A stretch of DNA of 64,000 bases from Rossellomorea marisflavi (GCF_009806575.1 NZ_CP047095.1:4344001-4408000); one strand, 5' to 3'; positions 20,922 to 28,425 are shown, counted from the first letter of the stretch. Notes: generated from the letters alone by a model not told the origin. Made by a program: numbers and translations.

Positions 20922-21720
20922 AAACAATTTCCTCCCCAACATCAGGTACTAGTGAAAAACAATGATTTGCTAATTCGTCAAGTTCGTCAATGAGTAAAAC
21001 ATTAAAATTTAGTCCGTGATTTAGTCCTTTGAATTTATCTAGTTCTATTATTATATCTTCATTCCATAAACTCTTTTCATGTACCAAAAAGATATGATGG
21101 TCAGTTGGGAAATTGGCCTTTTGTAGCACTATTTCATCAAATTGATCAGAAAGATCATAATTACCTTCATTAAAATAGAGAGTAGACATAAAATCTGCAA
21201 TTGTAATAATAGAAGATGTATCATTTATATAAAGTGAGTCATGAGCTTTTACACCAATTTGTTTATCGTATGTAATTTTTGTCTTTGTTTCGCATATACA
21301 GAGGCTACGGACCTTTCCAGCGCCATCAAGTTGAACACCAAATACATCTATACCAAAAGAGGATTTTTTCCTATTAAGCTTATACCTTAGTTTTATTAAT
21401 GCAGTTTCTAAATTCATAACATCTCGTAAAAATAAACTTGAAACAATTTCTCCCCAGTCGCCACGTCGAACATTTTTATCTATTACCGTAGATAAGTCAG
21501 GGAATACTTCATTCTTCAAATATTCACGTAATTCATCTTTTTTCCTTTTAAGATACCTTCTTTTTAAGTGTTCTGGATTTTTATATGCTATAAGCAGTTC
21601 CCCAGCAAGCCATGATGGAAATAACTTTTCTTCTCTCACTTCTGTTTCGGAAACATCTATTATATTAAATTTATATCCATGATTACTTCGCTTCGAATGG
21701 TTAAGCCAGTCTCGTATCAT
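20908..21720 (-). CDS. HamA-like (DUF1837-type) PD-(D/E)XK nuclease
   Basis: The 270-residue product carries a PD-(D/E)XK core. RRGDWGEIVSSLFLRD holds Glu91, FGIDVFGV holds Asp125, and CICETKTK holds Glu144 and Lys146. The RGD-[WF]-GE signature followed by a surface strand with ExK is characteristic of DUF1837/HamA and AbpA proteins. In Hachiman, HamA is the nuclease effector that HamB activates after sensing damaged or foreign DNA. The ATG follows GGGGGA at six bases, and the reading frame overlaps the helicase start, so both proteins are probably made in a fixed ratio. Family assignment is from motifs, not from a search. Confidence 0.75.
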   Translation of the reverse strand: MIRDWLNHSKRSNHGYKFNIIDVSETEVREEKLFPSWLAGELLIAYKNPEHLKRRYLKRKKDELREYLKNEVFPDLSTVIDKNVRRGDWGEIVSSLFLRDVMNLETALIKLRYKLNRKKSSFGIDVFGVQLDGAGKVRSLCICETKTKITYDKQIGVKAHDSLYINDTSSIITIADFMSTLYFNEGNYDLSDQFDEIVLQKANFPTDHHIFLVHEKSLWNEDIIIELDKFKGLNHGLNFNVLLIDELDELANHCFSLVPDVGEEIVYGTP

Positions 21721-21754
21721 ATAGAGTCCCCCGTTTTAAAGTAATTCTAATTCA

Positions 21755-21783
21755 ATTTTACCCTAACTAACAAATATATCCAA
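21755..21783 (-). promoter_or_regulatory. SigA promoter of the HamA/HamB-like operon
   Basis: TTGGAT (21778-21783), 17 bases and TAAAAT (21755-21760) on the minus strand give transcription starting ~28 bases before the nuclease ATG. The end of the insertion sequence is 15 bases upstream of the -35 box, so this promoter was left intact. Confidence 0.6.
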
Positions 21784-21797
21784 CGTTTAAACTTTTT

Positions 21798-23108
21798 GGC
21801 TCATCACCACAACTTGTGGTTGACTCCCATTTAAAGAATAAATTTACATTTAAGGGTACAAAGAAAGCGAAAACTCCTGTATCGTAATTGTTGACGAGAC
21901 AAACCACGAGAGGAGTTTTCGCTTTGTGTATCTATCGTAACAAATTTCACCTTTTACTTCCAACCCCTTTTTCTATTTTTTCCACTGAGTATCCAAATAC
22001 GGTTCGTGTCGTAACGCCAAGGCAATGCATTTTGTGTCCGGTTTGTCATGGCAAAACGGCGTGTCACCAGCGCACCAACCCCTATGTCCGCCACAGCTAT
22101 TCTTGGCATACAGGAGTCATATGGCTGGAAATGGAGAGTGTTCGCCAACGGTGTGTTTCATGTGATCTAACGTTCACATACGATTTTGAGCTTGGTCTAC
22201 AACGAGGATCGACGGCTTATTTTCGTGAACAAATCGTAAAGCGTTGCCACGGTCGTCCCCTCACACAGGTCTCAGACGAATATGGCATTCCTTATACTAC
22301 GCTTGAGCGCTGGTTTTATGACCATACTTCAACCGAAATGGATCATCAAACTCAAACAGCGAAGCACATCTGTATCGACGAGTTTGCCCTCCGAAAAGGA
22401 CACGATTATGCCATGGCCGCACTCGATGCGGACACCGGTCAGGTCCTTCACCTTGAACCTGGCCGGGACCAGACAGACGTAGAAAAGCTCCTCAGAGTGG
22501 TCGGTTCAAAAGCTCACACCATCATCAGTGATTTTGCGCCGGTTATGGCCAAGGCCATGGCATCCATCACACCCTTCGCTTATCATGTGTTGGATCGCTT
22601 TCACCTGATCCAGTTTTGTACGGAGGCCCTGAAGAGAAGGCGAAAGTATCTTCAGTCCGCCAAGAAGTCTTTCAAAGCTCGATTCATTGATCGGTGCTTG
22701 ACGGTTATGCAACGCAGTTAACCAAAGAAGAACACTCCCATGTCGTCTCTTGGCTGGAGGAGGACTGGACGACACGGCAGCTTTACCACCTTCTTCAGCA
22801 TGTGCGTTATGTCTTGAAATCTCAAGGGACCCACCAATCCAAACGCCGATTGGATGACCTGATCAAGCGTTTTGGCTTTCACGAGTGCGGAGTAGCTGCC
22901 TCTATTATGAAAACGATTCAGGCACGATATGAACCGATGATCCAAACCATTTTATCTCCTTATTCCAACGGAATCATGGAAGGGACGAATAACAAAATTA
23001 AGTTGATTAAACGTCGCGGATTTGGTTATCGAAATGAAAAGAACCTGTTTCTTCGCATTCGCTCAGAAACAGGTCATTGTTTTCAACCACGACTTTTGGT
23101 GAATAACC
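21798..23108 (+). mobile_element. ISL3-family insertion sequence, degraded
   Basis: The ~1.3-kb element has a left end GGCTCATCACCACAACTTG and a degenerate inverted copy at the right (23080-23108, TCAACCACGACTTTTGGTGA). The flanks share ACTTTT but show no exact 8-bp duplication. Its base composition is clearly less AT-rich than the island around it, so it probably arrived later. It carries one transposase gene, which is frameshifted. Confidence 0.75.
21864..21925 (+). promoter_or_regulatory. Inverted repeat covering the transposase translation start
   Basis: AAAGCGAAAACTCCT (21864-21878) is the exact complement of AGGAGTTTTCGCTTT (21911-21925). The right arm contains most of the ribosome-binding site AGAGGAG and the first two bases of the TTG start. 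RNA entering from outside the element would fold and hide the start. This is the anti-readthrough design known from some other insertion sequences. Confidence 0.6.
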
Positions 23109-23122
23109 TTACTTTTGCCTAA
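21924..23122 (+). pseudogene. ISL3-family transposase, frameshifted
   Basis: The first part starts at a TTG eight bases after AGAGGAG. It has the N-terminal zinc-ribbon beginning CPVCHGKTACHQ and the first catalytic region CIDEFALRKGHDYAMAALD with DFAPVMAKAMAS. It stops at 22721. The protein continues in another frame from about 22694 (QLTKEEHSHVVSWLEED), through the catalytic Glu in NGIMEGTNNKIKLIKRRGFGY, to a stop beyond the right inverted repeat. I see no A6G-type slippery heptamer at the overlap, so a one-base lesion is more likely than programmed frameshifting. Confidence 0.78.
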
Positions 23123-23180
23123 TTACCTACTATTTGAATAATTATACCAATTTTATCTAATTTTGGGAGTTTTTATTTTA

Positions 23181-24272
23181 TTAAACTTTAGAAAAATACC
23201 CCTTCTCTAATATTTCTATACATTTATACCAATAATAATAAGCCTCTGGATCAAACTTCTTTATTCTATTAAAGTTTTTAAAATCTGGAGAATTTATCGT
23301 ATATAAATTTAGATCGATATCCTTGTGGAATCTTTCTATTTCAATTTCATGTTTTAATAATAAGGAAAGGTAAGCAGCCTTTGATGCACTATTTACAGCC
23401 GATTCAATAATATAATTCATTGAAAATATGTAATCTTTAATTGATCGAACACCCTTTTCTAAATCTAAAAAAATATTTCGCTCTATCCCACCACGAGATC
23501 CTATTATTTTTGATGTATAAAATATATCATCAAGAACATCTAAATATGTATAGTCTTTCTCCAATCCCCTATATTGAAGTTCTTGTTGTGCCATTGATTT
23601 GAACGTCTCTCTTACAGTATCACTGTCACTCATTAAATCAAATAAATTTGCTACATCAAATAATTGCTTTACTATTTCTAATTCTTTATTCTTGCCGTAT
23701 GGTATACCTGTTGTATTCGGTGCAAATGCTGTTAATTTATCACCCAATATACAATCTATACTAGGAATGTTAACAAACCTCGCAGGCTCTTTATAATTTA
23801 TAAAATCACAATTAATGTCTTTATGCACTATCTGACTATAATGACTTTTTTCAAATAATATATCTAAAAGTATGTACTTTTCAATTCCATCCAACACTGA
23901 AATATAATATATTTTATAATGTGCTTTAGGGATATCTTTATCAGAGTATCTTTTATTTTCTTCATACCTCAGAAATACACCACTATTTTTTATTACTTCA
24001 TCTAACGCAGAACCTATATTTGTATTTTCCTTAGTATTTTCAATAATTATATCGATATCAATTGAAAATCGATGGATTTGTTGAAATAACAGCAATAAAG
24101 ATGTTCCACCTTTAAAAATGAAATCTAATCCTGTACACGTTAATGTTTCAAGTAGATGTAGTGCTTTTGTTACTTTTTCTATCAATTCTGGATCGGCCTT
24201 TTTTCTCCTATTTCCATATCTTTTGCTTGCTTCCTCAATCCAATCCTTTGTAAACGTAACCTCTCCCAGCAA
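23181..24272 (-). CDS. AbiEii-type nucleotidyltransferase toxin
   Basis: The 363-residue protein has the DUF1814/AbiEii signature: GGTSL at residues 55-59 and SIDIDI at 70-75, with the metal-binding aspartates 72 and 74 of the nucleotidyltransferase fold. Members of type IV toxin-antitoxin systems transfer nucleotides to RNA targets (tRNA acceptor stems for MenT toxins) and stop growth, giving abortive infection. It begins at a TTG six bases after GAGGTGA, 10 bases past the antitoxin stop, so translation is coupled. Very AT-rich. The C-terminal ~150 residues match nothing I know. Confidence 0.8.
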   Translation of the reverse strand: MLGEVTFTKDWIEEASKRYGNRRKKADPELIEKVTKALHLLETLTCTGLDFIFKGGTSLLLLFQQIHRFSIDIDIIIENTKENTNIGSALDEVIKNSGVFLRYEENKRYSDKDIPKAHYKIYYISVLDGIEKYILLDILFEKSHYSQIVHKDINCDFINYKEPARFVNIPSIDCILGDKLTAFAPNTTGIPYGKNKELEIVKQLFDVANLFDLMSDSDTVRETFKSMAQQELQYRGLEKDYTYLDVLDDIFYTSKIIGSRGGIERNIFLDLEKGVRSIKDYIFSMNYIIESAVNSASKAAYLSLLLKHEIEIERFHKDIDLNLYTINSPDFKNFNRIKKFDPEAYYYWYKCIEILEKGYFSKV

Positions 24273-24282
24273 CTATTTCACC

Positions 24283-25032
24283 TCATATAAATATATATTT
24301 TTTATCTATAGATGTTTCCTCTAAAATAAAATCCATTAAACGTTCTTTTACATTCCTTTTTGTTGCGTACCTATTTAAAGTTGACTGATTAATATTAAAT
24401 GTTTCAAAAATCAATTCATAAATATTTGCTAATTCCTTGCCCTGATACATTATAAATAAGTCTTTTTCAATAAATAAATCTACTAATATTTTCTCTATTT
24501 TAGGGACATGAATTTTTTCTTGTAATTGAATTGGAGATTCAACAACTAAATTTTTGACAACTATATTGTTTTTTCCAGTTAATAAATAAGTGTCTATTTC
24601 ATTTTTACTTGGGTTTAAAAAAACGTTACTTCTTGTTTCTTGAAGTAGTGAAAATACTGATTCCATTGCATCCTTATCAACTTCTACAATTACATTATCA
24701 GTTCTTGGTTGATGTACCATATAATTGTTCAACCAATTAGTTTCCCAAATACTAATATCGATATATGGAAACTGTTCTTTTATTTTGTTATACATCCTTT
24801 TTAAACTTAGATTTATAGGTGGAATAAAGTCTATTCTACTCTCCAACATATAAGTTCCTCTTTTAACACTTGTAATTATTCCTTCCTTCTTTAAATTGTA
24901 AATCCTCCATCTAAAAGTATTTTCATTTAAATCAGGCTCATAATTTAAATAAAAATGATATAACTCTCTACTTGTAAAAGGTCTGTTTAAAAAGTTTCTT
25001 TTCACTTCCGATATACGAAATTTATCGCTCAC
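24283..25032 (-). CDS. AbiEi-type antitoxin and transcription regulator
   Basis: The 249-residue protein has a winged-helix N-terminus (FTSRELYHFYLNYEPDLNENTFRWRIYNLKKEGIITSVKRGTYML, read in segments), as in AbiEi and DUF6577 antitoxins. The rest is a mixed C-terminal domain. In this family the antitoxin neutralises the nucleotidyltransferase toxin and represses its own operon by binding inverted repeats. I prefer the GTG six bases after AGAGGTG to a GTG three codons upstream. A palindrome copy lies between promoter and start, and three more lie upstream, which makes autoregulation plausible. Confidence 0.75.
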   Translation of the reverse strand: MSDKFRISEVKRNFLNRPFTSRELYHFYLNYEPDLNENTFRWRIYNLKKEGIITSVKRGTYMLESRIDFIPPINLSLKRMYNKIKEQFPYIDISIWETNWLNNYMVHQPRTDNVIVEVDKDAMESVFSLLQETRSNVFLNPSKNEIDTYLLTGKNNIVVKNLVVESPIQLQEKIHVPKIEKILVDLFIEKDLFIMYQGKELANIYELIFETFNINQSTLNRYATKRNVKERLMDFILEETSIDKKYIFI

Positions 25033-25060
25033 TTTTATCACCTCTTTCTATTTTACTAAA

Positions 25061-25439
25061 AAACAAACATTTGGGATTTAAATATCTGTATATCCGTTTG
25101 TTTGAACTTTCTATTTCCATTATACACCTAAAAATTTAAGTACTAAACCACACTATTATTTATTTTTTTAAAAACAAACATTTGGGATTTAAATATTTAT
25201 ATACCCATTTGTTTATTTTCTATAATATCAATAAAAGTTAGTATGACATATGATTTCTATGCCATCTTATATTTCTTAAAAAAATTAAAGGAAAAACAAA
25301 CATTTGGATGTAAACTAAATAAATATCCGTTTGTTGGTTATTTAATAATATTATTAAAAGCTCTAAGAAGTTATATCCTTTAAAGAAACTATAAAAACCA
25401 AACAATCGGATTTTTTTCTTTAATATTTCCGTTTGTTTG
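25061..25439. repeat. Four spaced copies of a ~43-bp imperfect palindrome
   Basis: Copies lie at 25061-25103, 25172-25214, 25294-25336 and 25396-25439, starting 102-122 bases apart. Each begins with AAACAAAC, or a close variant in copy 4 (CAAAC), contains GGAT, an AT-rich loop and (except copy 2, ACCC) TCC or ATCC, and ends with GTTTGTTT or a near form. On the minus strand each is followed by a T-run. They could be operators for the AbiE antitoxin, weak terminators, or another element signal. No gene is visible between the antitoxin start and the rlmH terminator. Confidence 0.75.
25119..25147 (-). promoter_or_regulatory. Promoter of the AbiE-type operon
   Basis: TATAAT (25119-25124) is preceded by a 17-base spacer and a weak -35 TTTAGT. 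The expected start lies just before the first palindrome copy, which would then fall in the 5' leader. Confidence 0.5.
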
Positions 25440-25540
25440 TGTATATTATCTAATTTTTAATAACTAATAGTTGTTAATGAAAAGAGTGTGCGTTTTTGAC
25501 TAAATATAATATAAATAATATAAAATGGGGTTTCATTCAA

Positions 25541-25572
25541 AAAAATAAAAAAGACAGGAATTTATACCTGTC
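25541..25572 (-). terminator. Terminator after rlmH, inside the island
   Basis: GACAGG and CCTGTC pair around an eight-base loop, followed on the minus strand by TTTTTTATTTTTTT. It lies within the island, so the insertion seems to have brought a new terminator for rlmH. Confidence 0.75.
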
Positions 25573-25654
25573 ATTTGAAACATTCTTTCAATTTATTTTA
25601 CTAATTTATTTTGCCACTCTCTTCCTATAATCAATTCTACTCTTTGTTTTACCA

Positions 25655-26134
25655 CTATTTGTGATACGGTTCCCCCCGATTAATCCGAAAAGCCCGATAA
25701 AGCTGCTCCACCAGCACCAATCGCATCAGCTGATGAGGAAACGTCATCTTTGAAAACGATAGTTTTTCATCGGCCCGCTTCAATACATCATCACTTAGCC
25801 CAAGTGATCCACCGATGATGAAGGCGACTTTGCTTTTGCCGTAGGTGGCGAGTTTGTCGAGGGTGTCGGCTAGTTCCTCGGAGGATTTCATTTTGCCCTG
25901 GATGGCGAGGGCGATGACGTGGTGGTCCGGGGAGATCTTGGAGAGGATGCGCTCGCCTTCTTTGTTTTTGACCTGCTGCATCTCGGAGTCGCTCAGGACT
26001 TCGGGGGCTTTTTCATCGGCGAGCTCGACGATGTCGATTTTGGCGTAGGCCCCGAGTCGTTTCGTGTATTCGGCGATTCCTTGCTTCAGGTATTTTTCTT
26101 TCAGTTTACCGACGGTGATGATGGTGATGTTCAT
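25655..26134 (-). CDS. rlmH: 23S rRNA (pseudouridine1915-N3)-methyltransferase
   Basis: This SPOUT methyltransferase modifies pseudouridine 1915 in helix 69 of 23S rRNA on assembled ribosomes. The 159-residue protein begins [15 protein letters not shown]. It has the SAM-binding knot [18 protein letters not shown] and the conserved end [21 protein letters not shown]. The last five codons overlap the attachment-site repeat of the island. The gene is the B. subtilis yydA and staphylococcal orfX homologue. DnaA boxes begin four bases before its start codon. Confidence 0.96.
   Translation of the reverse strand: MNITIITVGKLKEKYLKQGIAEYTKRLGAYAKIDIVELADEKAPEVLSDSEMQQVKNKEGERILSKISPDHHVIALAIQGKMKSSEELADTLDKLATYGKSKVAFIIGGSLGLSDDVLKRADEKLSFSKMTFPHQLMRLVLVEQLYRAFRINRGEPYHK
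25656..25672 (-). repeat. rlmH-side attachment-site repeat
   Basis: TATTTGTGATACGGTTC overlaps the end of rlmH (codons for EPYHK and the stop). It matches the distal copy at 16 of 17 bases. Confidence 0.72.
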
Positions 26135-26232
26135 GGTTTATCCACACTCTCTTTACAAACAGATTACAAACATATTATCCACAGAATTTATCCACATATC
26201 CACAAAACCCATCCATATGTCGTGGGGGAATA

Positions 26233-26391
26233 TTAGTTCGCCACTACATATATTGCGTTATTCCCACAATATTCACAGGTTGTGGATAACTGTTTTTCCT
26301 TTGGAAGCTCTTCCAGTTTAGGCGCGACCTCATGCTCATCGACGGCGATGTCGAGTGCGAGTTCCACGTGTTCCAGGCAGCAGTTAATCAT
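26233..26391 (-). CDS. CxxH/CxxC small protein
   Basis: A 52-residue protein with CCLEH near the N-terminus and CEYC near the C-terminus, a layout that would bind one zinc ion. Small proteins of this description lie between rlmH and htrA in many Bacillaceae; their role is unknown. The frame is complete from ATG to TAA and lies within the DnaA-box cluster. One DnaA box is inside the coding sequence, where it encodes the Gln-Leu-Ser-Thr segment. Confidence 0.72.
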   Translation of the reverse strand: MINCCLEHVELALDIAVDEHEVAPKLEELPKEKQLSTTCEYCGNNAIYVVAN

Positions 26392-26450
26392 GCTGAATCG
26401 ACTCCTTTTGCTATGTTTTTATACTTATCCACAGGTTATCATAACACGTA

Positions 26451-26487
26451 AAGAAAAAGCAGGAAAGGGATGCCCTCTTCCTGCTTT
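26451..26487 (-). terminator. Terminator of the wal operon after htrA
   Basis: AAAGCAGGAA (26456-26465) pairs with TTCCTGCTTT (26478-26487), followed on the minus strand by a T-rich tail. Confidence 0.8.
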
Positions 26488-26502
26488 TACGTTATCCACA
26501 TA

Positions 26503-27741
26503 TTACAATTGTGATTCATCCGTTAATTTCATTGTGACTTCTTGAAGTTTTCCGTCGCGGTAGAATTTCACCTTCATGGAGTCGCCGACTTTTTTCTTCG
26601 TGTAAAGATGTTTCCGCAAGTCGACGGTACTTTCAATTTTCTCACCATCAAGCTCAACGATGACATCAAGCTCTTGCAGCTTTGCTTGGGCTGCTGGCGA
26701 GTTAGGCATAACCTGGCGAACCAACACGCCTGATTTCACATCTTTAGGAAGCTTCAATGTTTCTTGTTGGTGATACGATGATACTTCGCTCACATCTTGG
26801 AGCGTGATTCCCATTGAAGGACGTTTCACTTCTCCATGCTCTTCAAGATCTTCTATGATCGGTTGAGCAGAGTTGATTGGAATTGCAAGACCGATTCCTT
26901 CAACGGCGTCCTGGGCGATCTTCATGGAGTTGATTCCGACAAGCTGACCGGAAATATTGACGAGTGCTCCACCGCTGTTACCAGGGTTGATGGCCGCATC
27001 CGTCTGGATGACTTCCGTATTCCAGTCTTCAACGCCGTCCTGGTTGATATCAACCGGAATCGTACGGTTCACACCGGACACGATCCCTTGTGTCACAGAA
27101 CCTGAGAACTGAAGGCCAAGGGGGTTACCGATGGCGATGACCGGTTCACCCTGTTTCAATTTATCAGAGTCACCGAATTTCGCAATGGCACTGTCTTTTA
27201 CATTGCTGCCCTCGATTTCAATGACCGCAAGATCCGTCCACTGATCGGCACCGCGAGCATTAGCTTTTACTTTGGACCCATCTGAAAGGGTGACTTCAAG
27301 CTGATCGGCCCCTTCAATAACGTGGTTGTTCGTGACGATGAGGACCTTGTCCCCTTCACGCTTGTAGATGACACCGGAACCTGATCCCGCTTCCTGGGTT
27401 TGAGATCCGTCATTACCGGATTGACCCCAGAAGCTCTGAGACTGGATGTTGCTGATCCCGACAACAGAATCACCGGCTTTTTCAACGGCTTTCGTGACAT
27501 CCGACGATACATCGACCGCCACATTCTCCGTTTTCGCACTATCCACCTTATTCTCAGTCGTCACGCCGTTCGCATTATTATTCGAACCGAACAAATCGGT
27601 CCCGGTCAACTGAGGTACCGCCACCAGCACTAAAAGCGCACCGACAATCACACCAATCAAACCCGAGAAGAAAATCCCGCCGCCTCCTCGTCTCCTTCTT
27701 TCCCTATTCTCCGAAGAGGGTCCCTGATCATAATATCCCAT
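26503..27741 (-). CDS. htrA: HtrA/DegP-type membrane-anchored serine protease
   Basis: The 412-residue quality-control protease degrades misfolded proteins at the outer face of the membrane. A basic N-terminus leads to one transmembrane anchor (about 24-45). The trypsin-like domain has the triad His140 (TNNHVIEGA), Asp170 (TDLAVIE) and Ser256 (NPGNSGGAL). A PDZ domain (about 310-400) follows. The position downstream of walJ is that of B. subtilis yycK (htrC). The 680-base gap from walJ filled with repeats suggests that it also has its own promoter. Confidence 0.93.
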   Translation of the reverse strand: MGYYDQGPSSENRERRRRGGGGIFFSGLIGVIVGALLVLVAVPQLTGTDLFGSNNNANGVTTENKVDSAKTENVAVDVSSDVTKAVEKAGDSVVGISNIQSQSFWGQSGNDGSQTQEAGSGSGVIYKREGDKVLIVTNNHVIEGADQLEVTLSDGSKVKANARGADQWTDLAVIEIEGSNVKDSAIAKFGDSDKLKQGEPVIAIGNPLGLQFSGSVTQGIVSGVNRTIPVDINQDGVEDWNTEVIQTDAAINPGNSGGALVNISGQLVGINSMKIAQDAVEGIGLAIPINSAQPIIEDLEEHGEVKRPSMGITLQDVSEVSSYHQQETLKLPKDVKSGVLVRQVMPNSPAAQAKLQELDVIVELDGEKIESTVDLRKHLYTKKKVGDSMKVKFYRDGKLQEVTMKLTDESQL

Positions 27742-27954
27742 CTATTCTTCATCCTTTCTCCATTATTAGTCCATTCGTTAGTTTTTCTTTACTACCCTCA
27801 TTATAGTCAGATTAAATTAGAAACTGATGAAAAAAAAGTAAGAAAACCATGATGATATAGAGGCAATTTTGTGAACATTCAAGGCGCAAAAACCCATCTT
27901 TTCAAATCCCCACACAACTAAAATGAAGGGAAGGAGGGTTGATGCTTGCCTCAT

Positions 27955-28315
27955 CTATGCACTAACACCTCATATCAACCACTAGTGCAGTGCAGCGGAG
28001 GCCGACCGACTCCCGCGGAAACAGAGGAAAGGTCGAGACCCCGCAGGCACGAGGAGGCTCGACTTCCTCTCCGCAGGAAAGCGGTCGGCCGAAGCGGAAC
28101 GAAACATCCCATCTCTCTTCCCCACCAATAAAACAGAAGAAAGGGGTATTGAGACGCACCCCTCTATGCACTAACTCCCATATCACGCAGTAGTGCAGTG
28201 CAGCGGAGGCCGACCGACTCCCGCGGAAACCAGAGGAAAGGTCGAGACCCCGCAGGCACGAGGAGGCTCGACTTCCTCTCCGCAGGAAAGCGGTCAGCCG
28301 AAGCGAAACGAAACG
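27955..28315. repeat. Two tandem ~150-bp GC-rich repeats
   Basis: Copies 27955-28105 and 28164-28315 are almost identical (209 bases apart) and share TGCAGTGCAGCGGAGGCCGA, CTCCCGCGGAAAC, GGTCGAGACCCCGCAGG and GAGGAGGCTCGACTTCCTC. The inner part can fold: AGAGGAA with TCGAG pairs with CTCGA and TTCCTCT. Similar GC-rich intergenic repeats are common in Bacillaceae. The rest of the gap between walJ and htrA contains no gene. Confidence 0.85.
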
Positions 28316-28425
28316 CCCCATCTTATCACTAAAAGCTAGCCAAGCTCAAAAATACAAAAAAGGATGAAGACCCGAAAGCCTCCACCCTTACTCTACCCCT
28401 TGCCAAACAAAGGATAAACCTTCCA

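Larger units (their letters stand above)
17193..25672. mobile_element. SCC-like genomic island inserted at the 3' end of rlmH
   Basis: The island is visibly AT-richer than both flanks. It is bounded by TATTTATGATACGGTTC on the left and the same sequence with one G/A change inside the end of rlmH. Read on the minus strand the left copy is GAACCGTATCATAAATAA, which encodes Glu-Pro-Tyr-His-Lys-stop, the exact rlmH C-terminus. It matches the staphylococcal SCC attachment core GAAGCATATCATAAATGA at 15 of 18 bases. The cargo is a HamA/HamB-like pair, an ISL3 element and an AbiE-type pair. No large serine recombinase (ccr) or other integrase is present, so the island may be a remnant or may rely on recombinases supplied elsewhere. 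Confidence 0.72.
26138..26500. promoter_or_regulatory. Cluster of six perfect DnaA boxes
   Basis: TTATCCACA occurs at 26138, 26175, 26188, 26425 and 26492 on the plus strand and at 26281-26289 on the minus strand. Two near matches lie at 26196 and 26269. In B. subtilis a DnaA-box cluster outside oriC is, as I recall, reported beside yydA (rlmH). Such clusters titrate DnaA and influence initiation timing. Confidence 0.8.

Noticed and set aside
21710-21726. A further attachment-like sequence CGTATCATA at the nuclease start
   Set aside because: Only nine bases agree, it lies in the opposite orientation, and it covers a start codon; chance is the simpler explanation.
22690-22721. Programmed frameshift in the ISL3 transposase
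   Set aside because: No A6G, A7 or similar slippery heptamer precedes the stop, and ISL3 transposases are normally single frames.
25061-25439. CRISPR array
   Set aside because: The repeats are long, palindromic and degenerate, the spacers differ in length (about 60-80 bases), and no cas gene is near.
25061-25439. Type III antitoxin RNA repeats
   Set aside because: Type III antitoxins are direct tandem repeats without long spacers and sit next to a ToxN-like gene; here the repeats are spaced palindromes and the toxin is of the AbiEii type.
27962-28321. Frames through the GC-rich tandem repeats
   Set aside because: They are by-products of the repeat sequence and occur on both strands without start signals.
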